Shown one piece after another: positions 1-7,268 of a stretch of DNA of 14,103 nt; position 1 is the first letter of the stretch; the number at the start of each line of letters is the position of its first letter. The notes beneath the pieces were generated by a model, which was not told the DNA's origin, made no database searches, and was given only the letters and a program-made list of their open reading frames with translations. The stretch is from the NCBI GenBank assembly GCA_035293045.1, contig DATDOY010000165.1, positions 1 through 14,103 of the forward strand. Reading direction: 5' to 3'. The position numbers and the translations under genes were made by a program. This stretch comes from DATDOY01 sp035293045 (GTDB taxonomy: Bacteria > Actinomycetota > Acidimicrobiia > IMCC26256 > JACPCJ01).

Positions 1-80
1 CCATTCGGTCGCGGCTCCTCGTCATGCTGCGGGGAGCCACGCCGACCGGCGCGCGTTGCGAGTCCGAGGAGAGCCGAGCC

Positions 81-102
81 GGGCGGGCGGAACCCGCCGC
101 CC
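81..102 (-). terminator. GC-rich hairpin after livF, possible terminator
   Basis: Sixteen bases beyond the livF stop there is an inverted repeat: GGGCGG and CGG (with one bulged G between them) pair with CCG and CCGCCC around an AAC loop, giving about 9 bp of almost pure GC. It sits where the end of the liv transcript is expected. No T-run follows on the minus strand, so this is the U-tract-less form often seen in high-GC actinomycetes, and termination is not proven. The remaining bases 1-80 hold no gene I can support. Confidence 0.4.
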
Positions 103-117
103 AACCCCCGGCGACCT

Positions 118-900
118 CTAGCCCAGGAAGACCTTGCGCACCTCGGTCGGGTTCTTGAGGGCGTTGCCCCGCAACTCCGAGACGATCGTCCCCTGCTCCA
201 TCACGAGGCCGACATCGGCGACCTCGAGGGCCCCGATGTTCTGCTCGATCAGGATCACGGTGACGCCGTCGTCGTTGATCTGGCGCACGATCGAGAAGAC
301 GTCCTTCACGATGACCGGGGCGAGACCGAGCGACGCTTCGTCGATGATCAGGAGTTTCGGGCGAGCCATGAGCCCGCGAGCGATGGCCAGCATCTGCTGT
401 TCCCCACCCGAGAGGGTGCCGGCGAGCTGCTCGCGACGCTCGCGCAGGCGAGGGAAGTAATCGAAGACCCGCTCGCGCTGGGTGGCGAGCCACCCGGAAT
501 CCTTGCGCTGCGACCACGCCCCGACCTCGAGGTTCTTCTCGACGACGAGGTCGGGAAACACGCGGCGGCCTTCGGGGACCATGACGATTCCGGAATTGAC
601 CGACGTGTGCGTGTTCCATTTCGTCACGTCCTGGTCGTCGAACTCGATCGTGCCGCTCCACGGCGCGACCGCGCCGCACAGGTTGAGGCCCGTTGTGGTC
701 TTGCCCGCGCCGTTCAGACCGAGCAGCACGACCGTCTCACCCTCATTGACCTCGAAGCTGATGCCGTGAAGGACTGGCAGCGAGCCGTAGCCCGATTTGA
801 GGTCCTTCACGCGCAGCAGCGTGCGCGCCGCCGGCTTTCGCTCGGCGCGCGTCCGGGGCACGTTGCGCGTCGTCGACTTCGTGGTTTTGGCCGTTGCCAT
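118..900 (-). CDS. livF: Branched-chain amino acid ABC transporter, ATP-binding protein LivF
   Basis: Second ATPase of a HAAT-family importer; it sits on the cytoplasmic face of the LivHM pore and hydrolyses ATP with LivG. The 260-residue product shows Walker A GLNGAGKTT (61-69), the LivF-type Q-loop segment VPEGRRVFP (108-116), signature LSGGEQQ (163-169) and Walker B LLIIDE (183-188). The usual switch histidine is replaced by Gln in IEQN (218-221), which is normal for LivF and separates it from LivG. The ATG at 900 has AGGAG six bases upstream. The gene starts 11 nt after livG ends and is last in the cluster. Odd: residues 1-28 are an extra Lys/Arg/Thr-rich tail ahead of the ABC fold, making the protein longer than the roughly 237-residue E. 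coli LivF. The ABC assignment is secure; the exact substrate is not visible. Confidence 0.95.
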   Translation of the reverse strand: MATAKTTKSTTRNVPRTRAERKPAARTLLRVKDLKSGYGSLPVLHGISFEVNEGETVVLLGLNGAGKTTTGLNLCGAVAPWSGTIEFDDQDVTKWNTHTSVNSGIVMVPEGRRVFPDLVVEKNLEVGAWSQRKDSGWLATQRERVFDYFPRLRERREQLAGTLSGGEQQMLAIARGLMARPKLLIIDEASLGLAPVIVKDVFSIVRQINDDGVTVILIEQNIGALEVADVGLVMEQGTIVSELRGNALKNPTEVRKVFLG

Positions 901-911
901 GGTCTCCTGCC

Positions 912-1706
912 TCAGCCGAGCGCGGTGGCGCCTTCGCCCATGTACGCCTCGGCGACGGCGACGTTCTTGCGGATCTCGGCCGGCTCACCTTCGGCGAGGA
1001 GCTGGCCGAAGTTGAGGACGTAGATGTAGTCGCAGATGCGCAACATGAACGGCACGTGGTGCTCGATGACGATGACCGTCAGGCCCAACTCCTCGCGCAT
1101 CTCGAGGATGCGGTCGCCGAACTCCTCTCCTTCCTCTGGTGCGAGGCCGGCCAGCGGCTCGTCGAGCATGAGGACGTCGGGGTCGGTGCCGAGGACCGCG
1201 GCGACCTCCACCTGCTTCAGGGTTCCGTACGAGAGGTTGTCGAGTCGGCTGTGCGCGAGGTGCAAGAGACCGAGGTAGTCGAGCACCTCAAAGGCGCGCT
1301 CCCGAACCAGGCGCTCCTCGTACCAGCTGTCCGGCGCGCCGATCAGGCCGGCTCCGGTGTCGTACTCGATCTTTTGGTGCTGGGCCACCATCACGTTTTC
1401 GAGGACGGTGAAGGAACGGACCAGCCCGACCTGCTGGAACGTGCGCCCGATGCCGAGGTGCACCCGCTGGTCGGGGCGGTAGTCGGTGATGTCCTTGCCG
1501 CTGTAGTACACCCGCCCGGTGTTGGGCGTGTAGAAGCCGGTGACGCAGTTGAAGAAGGTGGTCTTGCCCGCGCCGTTGGGACCGATGAGGCCGACGATCT
1601 CGCCGTCGTTGACCTGGAACGTCACCCGGTCAAGCGCCTGCAATCCGCCGAAGCGGATCGACACCTCGTCGGCGTGCAAGAGCGGGATTTCGACGTGGTC
1701 AGCCAT
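912..1706 (-). CDS. livG: Branched-chain amino acid ABC transporter, ATP-binding protein LivG
   Basis: First ATPase of the importer, expected to pair with LivF beneath the LivH/LivM permeases. The 264-residue product carries Walker A GPNGAGKT (42-49), Q-loop Gln91 in GRTFQ, a LivG-type helical insert around 105-135, signature LSYGTLK (158-164), Walker B VLMLDEP (178-184) and switch His216 in IEHH. The signature departs from classical LSGGQ, but the LSYG/LPYGTLK form is common in actinobacterial LivG proteins, so it is not a sign of decay. Length fits the family (about 255 residues in E. coli). The ATG at 1706 overlaps the end of livM by 8 nt, which implies translational coupling. Identity is clear; as with the other subunits, the ligand could be branched-chain amino acids, urea/amides or a related compound. 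Confidence 0.95.
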   Translation of the reverse strand: MADHVEIPLLHADEVSIRFGGLQALDRVTFQVNDGEIVGLIGPNGAGKTTFFNCVTGFYTPNTGRVYYSGKDITDYRPDQRVHLGIGRTFQQVGLVRSFTVLENVMVAQHQKIEYDTGAGLIGAPDSWYEERLVRERAFEVLDYLGLLHLAHSRLDNLSYGTLKQVEVAAVLGTDPDVLMLDEPLAGLAPEEGEEFGDRILEMREELGLTVIVIEHHVPFMLRICDYIYVLNFGQLLAEGEPAEIRKNVAVAEAYMGEGATALG

Positions 1707-2904
1707 CGTGACCCCGGCCGCTGCGCCGACGTCGGGTGCCGAGCGACGGATCGACGATCGGGTCGGCCCGGAACGGACCGAAGCTCAGCCACCGGCGCAG
1801 GTGCTCTTGTTGTTGGGCGATGCCGCCGGGGAACTGGATGAGCGTCACGATCAGCAGGAGGGCGCCGATCAGCGGCTCCCACAGGGCGTCGAACTGGGTG
1901 AACGGGAAGAAGTGCCAATTGGCGTGGGCCTTGTCGAGGAGCGTCGGGAGGATGGCAAAGAAGATGCCGCCCTGGACGACACCCGACCGCACCCCGAGGC
2001 CTCCAACCACCGTCATCAGCACGAAGGTGAGGGCGAGGGTGAAGCTGAAGTCGACCGGCGTCACCACCTGCTCGATGCCTGCGAAGAGCGCCCCGGCCAG
2101 CCCCGCGATGGAACCCGAAATCACGAACGCCAGCAGCTTGTAGGCCGTCACGTTGATGCCCCATGACGCCGCCACGCGCTCGTCGTCGCGCAGCGCCTCG
2201 ATGGCGCGTCCGGCCTTGGTCGAAGTCAGCCGCCAGTCGAAGATGAGGCAGACGGCGAGCATGATCACGCAGAAGTAGACGTACGCGATGTCGCTGTCGA
2301 ACACGCCCGGGCGCGGAGCCCGCAGACCCGCGCCCCCACCCGTCAGGGCGCGGATGTTGAAGATCACTTCCTGCGCGAAGAGGCCGTACGCGATCGTGAC
2401 AAGCGCGAGGTAGAGGCCGCTCACGCGTAGCGCCACCGCGCCGAGGATGAGCGCCGTCGCCGCGCCCGTGGCCATGGCGCCGATCAGCGCCATTGGGTAC
2501 GGCAGCCCCGACTCCGAGAGGAAGTACGCCGCGGTGAACGCACCGACGCCGACGAAGGCCTGGTGCCCAAGCGATACCTGGCCCGCATAGCCCATCAGCA
2601 CGTTCATCGACAGCGCCACGATGCCGAACACCGCGGCGCGAGCTGCGATGTTGACGAGCGTCGTCGGCAGCATGTGTGGGATGAGGAGCACAAGGAGCAC
2701 AAGGAAAGCGATGGCTCCGAATCGGGCGGCGACGCCGGCCGGCGACGGCCACCAGCGCTCGCGCGGATCGCTGAGCACGATCGCATGACCGCCGTGTCCG
2801 TTGCCGCGCGTATCGACGGCGACCGCCTCCACGGTGTCGTCGTCCCCGTCGTCCACGTCGACATCCATGTCGACGTCGTCCACCGCGTCTCGCCGGCCCG
2901 CCAT
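1699..2904 (-). CDS. livM: Branched-chain amino acid ABC transporter permease LivM
   Basis: Second permease of the importer, 401 residues and strongly hydrophobic. The family segment ALSMNVLMGYAGQVSLGHQA lies at 97-116, and the cytoplasmic coupling (EAA-like) stretch around EALRDDERVAASWGINVTAY at 236-255 should dock onto an ATPase. I chose the ATG at 2904, not the long in-frame upstream extension, because AAGGAGG (2912-2918) lies exactly 7 nt before it and the extension runs through the livH coding region. Only 2 nt separate it from the livH stop, and its end overlaps livG. Odd: residues 1-25 are an Asp-rich low-complexity tail (11 Asp between residues 6 and 23) ahead of the first membrane helix at about 62-80, and the C-terminus ends in a basic RRRR-containing tail. 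Confidence 0.93.
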   Translation of the reverse strand: MAGRRDAVDDVDMDVDVDDGDDDTVEAVAVDTRGNGHGGHAIVLSDPRERWWPSPAGVAARFGAIAFLVLLVLLIPHMLPTTLVNIAARAAVFGIVALSMNVLMGYAGQVSLGHQAFVGVGAFTAAYFLSESGLPYPMALIGAMATGAATALILGAVALRVSGLYLALVTIAYGLFAQEVIFNIRALTGGGAGLRAPRPGVFDSDIAYVYFCVIMLAVCLIFDWRLTSTKAGRAIEALRDDERVAASWGINVTAYKLLAFVISGSIAGLAGALFAGIEQVVTPVDFSFTLALTFVLMTVVGGLGVRSGVVQGGIFFAILPTLLDKAHANWHFFPFTQFDALWEPLIGALLLIVTLIQFPGGIAQQQEHLRRWLSFGPFRADPIVDPSLGTRRRRSGRGHDG

Positions 2905-2906
2905 CC

Positions 2907-4049
2907 TCAGGCCTCCTTGCCCAGAAGGCCGCGGGGTCGAAGCATCAGCACGAGCAGCAACAGGAGCAGCATGGCGATCTGCGGAGGACCGGGAATATCC
3001 CAGCCCATGCCGAGCACGAGCTCGTTCGCGTAGACGGTTGCCAGACCCAGAATCAGACTCCCGACGACGGCGCCCGGCATCGAGTTCAGGCCGCCGACGA
3101 CCGCGCCGGCAAAGGCGTAAATGAGGTACTGCGTCGTCATCAGCCCGGGCCGAACCTGGCCGAACACCCCGGCGCCGAGCAGACCGGCGACGGCGGCGAG
3201 TGCGCCGGCCGTACCCCACGCCAGCACCGACATGGCCCGCACCGACACGCCGGAGAGCTCGGCGGCGAACGGCTCTTGGGCCATGGCGAGAAGGGCGACC
3301 CCCGCCGGCGTGCGAAAGAAGATGGCCAAGGCGCTGGCGGCGGCGCCGAGGACGAGGAGCACGATCACGGTGTGCCAGGTCACCCGCACGCCCGAGACCG
3401 TGAACGCGTCACCTTCGATGTAGCGAGGGAACGGGCGGACCTTCGCCTCGAACATGACGACCTCGGCGGAGATGAACAGCAGCGACACGCCGGCGGTGGC
3501 CACCAGGGCGGTGACCGGCGACGCCTTTGCGAGGCGCTGGACCACGGCGACGTTGACCAGGACGGCGAACCCCGCACCGAAGGCGATGGCGACCAACGTG
3601 GCCCACCACAGCTTCCCGGAATCTGGGTTCGGGCCCGTGTCGCTCCAGTTGAACCCCACGAGGAGCGCATACGCGACAAAGGCCGGCGCCGTGCCGAGCT
3701 CGCCCTGGCCGAAGTTGAGGACGCGCGTCGCCTTGTAGACGAGGGCGATGCCGAGGGCGACGAGGCTGTACACGGCCCCGCTCTGGAGGCCGATGACGAC
3801 CACTCGGGCGGGCTTGATGTCCGCGGCAATGAACCCCCAGACGAGGAGGAGCACTCCAAGGCCGCCGAAGATGGCGCCGACCTGAGAGCGATCACCCGAG
3901 CGGATCCCGTCCCAGAAATCGCTGAACCGATCGCGCACGACGCTGCCGACGGCTCCCACTCGCGAAGCAGCACCGGAGGAATCCCGCTCGGGCTGCTCGT
4001 CGTCGAACTCGTCGTCGATCGATTCCTCGACCGCTGGGGCCTTCGCCAC
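2907..4049 (-). CDS. livH: Branched-chain amino acid ABC transporter permease LivH
   Basis: First permease of the importer, 380 residues with multiple membrane helices. Diagnostic LivH sequence GLQSGAVYSLVALGIALVYK (87-106) continues into RVLNFGQGEL (109-118). The coupling loop near QEPFAAELSGVSV (258-270) and a C-terminal RPRGLLG (371-377) are also typical. The start is a GTG at 4049 with GGAGG 4 nt upstream. An in-frame TTG at 4100 would add 17 residues but lies inside the intergenic hairpin block and lacks a ribosome site, so I rejected it. The N-terminus (8-22) is acidic (EESIDDEFDDEQPER) and precedes the first helix at about 57-75; E. coli LivH has no such tail and is about 70 residues shorter. 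It is the first gene of the tight HMGF block; the binding-protein gene lies 285 nt upstream. Confidence 0.92.
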   Translation of the reverse strand: MAKAPAVEESIDDEFDDEQPERDSSGAASRVGAVGSVVRDRFSDFWDGIRSGDRSQVGAIFGGLGVLLLVWGFIAADIKPARVVVIGLQSGAVYSLVALGIALVYKATRVLNFGQGELGTAPAFVAYALLVGFNWSDTGPNPDSGKLWWATLVAIAFGAGFAVLVNVAVVQRLAKASPVTALVATAGVSLLFISAEVVMFEAKVRPFPRYIEGDAFTVSGVRVTWHTVIVLLVLGAAASALAIFFRTPAGVALLAMAQEPFAAELSGVSVRAMSVLAWGTAGALAAVAGLLGAGVFGQVRPGLMTTQYLIYAFAGAVVGGLNSMPGAVVGSLILGLATVYANELVLGMGWDIPGPPQIAMLLLLLLVLMLRPRGLLGKEA

Positions 4050-4073
4050 TCGTCCTCCACTCAGAGGTTGCGC

Positions 4074-4093
4074 GGACAGGGACACCCCTGTCC
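4074..4093. repeat. Perfect 8-bp inverted repeat upstream of livH
   Basis: GGACAGGG (4074-4081) pairs perfectly with CCCTGTCC (4086-4093) around a 4-nt loop. It overlaps the first ten bases of repeat copy 1 and lies 25 nt before the livH GTG, so in the minus-strand transcript it is the last hairpin before the livH ribosome site. It could be an operator for a dimeric regulator, an RNA stem protecting the downstream message, or part of the repeat element; sequence alone does not decide. Confidence 0.6.
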
Positions 4094-4172
4094 TGCCCAA
4101 ACTCTCTCGGCGGGCTACGCCCGCCGAACTCCACGCCTACTTCTAGGAGGATGCGCCTGTCGGCGCATCCTC
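4084..4172. repeat. 89-bp direct repeat, copy 1 (REP-like, two hairpins)
   Basis: First of two 89-base copies, about 85% identical (76 of 89 positions by hand alignment), spaced 162 bp start to start. It contains two perfect stems: CGGCGGGC/GCCCGCCG with a TAC loop at 4108-4126, and an 11-bp stem (GAGGATGCGCC/GGCGCATCCTC, loop TGTC) at 4147-4172. There is no coding signal. The arrangement of two GC stems with a conserved flank (CCTGTCCTGCCCAAA) looks like a repetitive extragenic palindromic element. Position between the binding-protein gene and livH suggests a role in message stability or partial termination, which is inference. Confidence 0.8.
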
Positions 4173-4245
4173 AATGCCCGGGCGGTCGGCACGTTACCCG
4201 CGGCAGGCTGGGTCGGGAGGACTCGCTCGAGCGCGGGCAATGCTG

Positions 4246-4334
4246 ACCCCTGTCCTGCCCAAATTCTCTCGGCGGGCTGCGCCCGCCCAACTCGACGCAA
4301 ATTCCTAAATGGATGCGCCGGCCGGCGCATCCTC
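4246..4334. repeat. 89-bp direct repeat, copy 2 (REP-like, two hairpins)
   Basis: Second copy, the same length as copy 1. The first stem is reduced to 7 bp (4271-4287, loop TGC) because the outer pair is lost. The second is a 9-bp stem GGATGCGCC/GGCGCATCC at 4311-4332 with a GGCC loop. The copy ends directly against the TAA stop of the binding-protein gene, so its stem begins only two bases after that stop in the minus-strand transcript. Bases 4173-4245 between the copies show no gene, only a short TGCCCG/CGGGCA inverted repeat at the two edges. Confidence 0.8.
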
Positions 4335-5792
4335 TTAGAAGCTGCTCTTGAACGTCTCGAGGGTCTTGTACTGCTCGGTCTCGCAGTCGGCCTGGAGCAC
4401 ATGGACCTGAGCCGCCCCGAAATGGTCGTCCGGGGAGTAGTTCAGGTCGGGTCCCACGCCGGTTTTGATGCCGGTGATGGTCTCGAGAACGGCCCGGAAG
4501 TCCTCACGGGTGAGGTCGTTGCCGAAGGCCGCCTCGTAGCGCTGGAACATCTGGTGCTGGGCCTTGGCAAGGGACCACAGAACGAGAGCGATGTCGTCGG
4601 GCGTTCCTAGCTGGCCCTGGAAGTGATCGCCGGCGGCCTTGAACTCCGGATCCATGGCGGCCGCCCGGTCGAGGCCCGGGAACGGCGAGAAGAAGATTCC
4701 GCCGTTCACGGTGTCGCAGCCGGTGGGGAGGATCGCGTTGAGCCCCTGGGTGACGCCGACGCCGATGTACTGGAAGCCGCGGCCGTCGTTGCTGTCGGCG
4801 AACTGGATGTAGTCGACGGGAGACGAGAGGAAGAACACGTTCTTCACGCCGTCATCGGCGAATTGGCCGCCGTAGCTGGCGTACCACGACGTGTCTCCCT
4901 TGGGGTGCTTGAGGACGCCGGCGTCGTCGAGTCCGTGCTTCTTGACCGCCGCCTCCCACCCCTCGACCGCGTCGTCGAAGTTGGGGGTGTCGGTCACGAT
5001 CATGCCGACCTTGCCGCCACCCAGTTTGTTCTTGACGTACTGGGCGAGCATGTCGGTTTGCTGCTTGTAGGACATGGAGGTCGCGAAATACCACGGCAGG
5101 CCGCGCAGACCCCGTTCGGTCACGCCCGCCGACATGTACGGGACATTGGACTCGTTGGCGAGGTCTCCGCATGCCTGAACCTGGTCGGTACCGCCACCGC
5201 CGACGACCACGAACGCGGAGTCCATCAGCTCCCGGCACACCTGGCGAGCGGACGACGGCGTGTATTTGTCGTCCCGGAAGATCACCTCGACCTTCGACCG
5301 GCCGAGCACCTTCTCCTTCTTCACTTCGGTGAGATAGCGCCAATAGAGGTCGCCGAACTTCTCGAACGAGGTCGTGGGCAACGGCGCGGCGCCCGTCGCC
5401 GGGGCGTGGATGCCGATGACGATCTTGTCGGCCGGCGCACCGGTGCGGTCGGTGCCGCTGGCCTTGAGGGAGCCCCCTCCACCGCCGCCACCCGTGCCGC
5501 CGCCACCTGTGCCGCCGCCACCTGTGCCGCCGCCGCCGGAGACGGTCTTGGTGGATGTTCCGCCGCCGGCGGACGTTCCGCCACCGGTGGAGTCGAGGCC
5601 ACCGGTGGAGTCGAGGCCTCCCGAGGTCCCTAGGCCATCCTCGGTGACGAAGGTGCCGCCGCCCGAACCGGCACTGGTGGCCACGTGGACGCCTTCCTTT
5701 TGGCCACACGCGGCGGCCACGAAGGCAAGGGCGAAGACGAGCGCGAGCACGCGCCGTGCACCGAGTTTGGATGGGGTCACGTTCTGGGTCAC
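4335..5792 (-). CDS. HAAT-type ABC transporter substrate-binding lipoprotein (LivJ/LivK-like)
   Basis: Extracellular receptor that should capture the ligand and deliver it to LivHM. The 485-residue product begins with basic residues, a hydrophobic stretch (14-28) and Cys29 in VAAACG, so a lipoprotein signal is likely, although the -3 Ala makes a weak lipobox. Residues about 42-108 are a Gly/Ser/Thr linker including three GGGGT blocks and a seven-Gly run. The ligand-binding fold (Peripla_BP_6 type) runs from about 122 (KIVIGIHAP) to the end, with GGGGTDQVQAC and NVPYMSAG in the first lobe. The start is a GTG at 5792, with GAGGTG (5801-5806) 8 nt upstream. It lies 90 nt after the secreted-protein gene and upstream of the repeat block and livHMGF. 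The receptor class is secure; the ligand is unknown. Confidence 0.88.
   Translation of the reverse strand: MTQNVTPSKLGARRVLALVFALAFVAAACGQKEGVHVATSAGSGGGTFVTEDGLGTSGGLDSTGGLDSTGGGTSAGGGTSTKTVSGGGGTGGGGTGGGGTGGGGGGGSLKASGTDRTGAPADKIVIGIHAPATGAAPLPTTSFEKFGDLYWRYLTEVKKEKVLGRSKVEVIFRDDKYTPSSARQVCRELMDSAFVVVGGGGTDQVQACGDLANESNVPYMSAGVTERGLRGLPWYFATSMSYKQQTDMLAQYVKNKLGGGKVGMIVTDTPNFDDAVEGWEAAVKKHGLDDAGVLKHPKGDTSWYASYGGQFADDGVKNVFFLSSPVDYIQFADSNDGRGFQYIGVGVTQGLNAILPTGCDTVNGGIFFSPFPGLDRAAAMDPEFKAAGDHFQGQLGTPDDIALVLWSLAKAQHQMFQRYEAAFGNDLTREDFRAVLETITGIKTGVGPDLNYSPDDHFGAAQVHVLQADCETEQYKTLETFKSSF
5482..5537. repeat. 15-bp tandem repeat encoding the Gly linker
   Basis: On the plus strand the unit GCCGCCGCCACCTGT occurs twice exactly (5496-5510 and 5511-5525), with a near copy before it and a decayed copy after. 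On the coding strand it specifies Thr-Gly-Gly-Gly-Gly blocks of the binding-protein linker. The unit is a multiple of three, so gain or loss of copies keeps the frame. Confidence 0.85.
5583..5618. repeat. Exact 18-bp tandem duplication in the linker
   Basis: ACCGGTGGAGTCGAGGCC occurs twice in direct succession without a mismatch (5583-5600 and 5601-5618). It encodes the repeated Gly-Leu-Asp-Ser-Thr-Gly segment at residues 59-70 of the binding protein. The identity at third codon positions indicates a recent in-frame duplication. Confidence 0.9.
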
Positions 5793-5832
5793 GTTCGACG
5801 CACCTCGTGTGTCACCGGGAGTGACGACGAAC
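5793..5832 (-). promoter_or_regulatory. Leader hairpin enclosing the ribosome site of the binding-protein gene
   Basis: In the minus-strand transcript GTTCGTCG and CGTCGAAC (5825-5832 and 5793-5800) can pair with one T-T mismatch, and the second arm abuts the GTG start. Inside is a second possible stem GTCAC/GTGAC (5811-5825), sharing one base with the outer arm, followed by the GAGGTG ribosome site in the loop. It could tune translation or be an operator. The rest of the gap (5833-5882) shows no convincing -35/-10 pair. Confidence 0.4.
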
Positions 5833-5882
5833 TTAGTGCCGAACCACTCCCGAGCGCCGGTCAGGACCCCGCCCGATGTGCC

Positions 5883-7268
5883 TTACGTCAGTTCTCCGCG
5901 TCGCCGAGCCTCGATGAGGCGCGTCATCGCGCCAGACCGCTGGACCGTGACCATGGCCGGCTCGGCGGTGAGGGCCTGGGTCGTGAGGTAGACGCCCGCG
6001 AGGAACATCGGCAGCAACAGCCACACCCACCACTCGGTCACGGGGACACCGAGTCCCGCGGGGAGGGTCGCGCCACGCTGGGGAGGAGCGTCGACGGCCG
6101 GAGCGGGGTCGGCGGCATCGAGAACCGGCGCCGGATCGTCGAGCGCACCGAAGGTCTCCGTGAAGGTCTCGGACGTCGCCTGGGCCCCGAGCACCTGGGG
6201 CTGGATCGTGCGACCCGAGGCGAGCGTCACCGGCTTCGACTTTTCCTTGGTGGCCAGCGAGAACGTCGGCAGGTTGTCGCTGATCGTCGTGCCCGTGGGG
6301 CTGAAGAAGACAGCCTGGTCGAACGTGGACAGGTCGGGGTCGCCGTAGGCGAGGTTGGGCGGGAGCACAGGACGCAGCAGGAGGCCGTTGTTGGGGATCT
6401 TGCCGTCCGCCCACGCGTTCACGGCGAGGGTCAGGTCGAAGACCCACTTTCCGTCCCGGTGCTTGGCGTTGGAGCCGAGGCTGCAGTCGACCTGCTTGGG
6501 AAAGACGGCCCCGTCCTTGCGCTCGTCGGTGTCGCGCTCGGGTGCCTTGGCCGCGTCCTGGTTGCCGCCCGCATCCCAGGCGAAGTCGCCGACGATCGGG
6601 CACGCCTCGACGCCGAGGAGGGTCTCGCTCTTCGGCGGGTGTCGCTCATTGCCCACCTTCTCAAGCTCGGTCATGAACGCCTCGGGGTCTTCCGACTGGA
6701 TCAGACGTAGGACGGAGAGGACGGTCTGGCGGAACGCGGGCGAGTCGTAGTGGAACGTGAAGTCGGGGTCGGGCGTGAGCTGGATCTCGAACTTGGTCGC
6801 GCGGTGACCCGTGGGGATCGCGGGGGTGTCGAACTGGATGGCCGAGAGATAGCGCCGGGCACCGGCGAGCACGCCGGTGGGCAGGTTTTCCTTCCCGCCG
6901 GCCATGGCTTCGGCAGTGGCGTCGCCGCCGGGAATCGACTCGGGCTGGGTCTGCTGGGCGATCTTGTCGCCCTCGGCGAGCGCCGGCGCCAGCGGACTGT
7001 TGCAGAACTGTGGGGCCACCAGGCACACCACCGTCGGCGGGAAGTGGTCGGTCAGCGCCTTGGGCGCCACGTGGCCGAGCGAGCGGCTCCAGTACGCCTG
7101 CTTCGTGATCGTGAGCTTCTGGGCCTCGGCCCCTTCTTCGGCGCGCGCGACCCCGAACGGGGTAGCCAAAAAGAGTCCGCCGATGGCAAATGCCATCAAG
7201 GCGACCCCGGCACGAAGTCGTGTCCGATGGCCGCGGGCGGCAGGCGGTTGGTACGGAGTGCGGGTCAC
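5883..7268 (-). CDS. Secreted, C-terminally membrane-anchored protein of unknown function
   Basis: I do not recognise this 461-residue protein as a named family. It has a long basic N-region, a hydrophobic core (about 20-36) and a likely signal-peptidase site ARA-EE after residue 43. A single C-terminal helix (WWVWLLLPMFLAGVYL, 413-428) is followed by a short basic cytoplasmic tail, so the body should lie outside the membrane. There are four Cys in the exported part (82, 89, 223, 262), enough for two disulfides. The stretch around VNAWADGKIPNNGLLLRP (283-300) resembles the end of DNRLRE/CBM96-type surface beta-sandwich domains; this is a weak pattern match. A Pro/Ala/Asp-rich segment (378-400) spaces it from the membrane. 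The GTG at 7268 has GAGGTG 5 nt upstream. It lies directly before the binding-protein gene on the same strand and shares its leader 11-mer, which suggests related expression. Confidence 0.8.
   Translation of the reverse strand: MTRTPYQPPAARGHRTRLRAGVALMAFAIGGLFLATPFGVARAEEGAEAQKLTITKQAYWSRSLGHVAPKALTDHFPPTVVCLVAPQFCNSPLAPALAEGDKIAQQTQPESIPGGDATAEAMAGGKENLPTGVLAGARRYLSAIQFDTPAIPTGHRATKFEIQLTPDPDFTFHYDSPAFRQTVLSVLRLIQSEDPEAFMTELEKVGNERHPPKSETLLGVEACPIVGDFAWDAGGNQDAAKAPERDTDERKDGAVFPKQVDCSLGSNAKHRDGKWVFDLTLAVNAWADGKIPNNGLLLRPVLPPNLAYGDPDLSTFDQAVFFSPTGTTISDNLPTFSLATKEKSKPVTLASGRTIQPQVLGAQATSETFTETFGALDDPAPVLDAADPAPAVDAPPQRGATLPAGLGVPVTEWWVWLLLPMFLAGVYLTTQALTAEPAMVTVQRSGAMTRLIEARRRGELT

Noticed and set aside
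894..1841. Long plus-strand open frame opposite livG
   Set aside because: It lies antisense to a gene with complete ABC motifs. Its Asp/Val/Glu-rich composition is typical of the opposite frame of GC-rich codons.
1699..3219. 506-codon version of LivM
   Set aside because: The extra N-terminal part overlaps livH in another frame and is Arg-rich noise. An ideal AAGGAGG site supports the ATG at 2904.
4145..4156. AGGAGGATG on the plus strand, looking like a ribosome site plus start
   Set aside because: It is part of the hairpin stem of repeat copy 1, is not conserved in copy 2, and no plausible gene follows.
4074..4334. CRISPR array or insertion sequence as an explanation of the repeats
   Set aside because: There are only two copies, with imperfect identity, no regular spacers and no cas or transposase gene.
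3276..4610. Plus-strand open frame of 444 codons across livH and the repeats
   Set aside because: It runs antisense through livH, both repeats and the end of the binding-protein gene, with no recognisable domain. It is a GC shadow.
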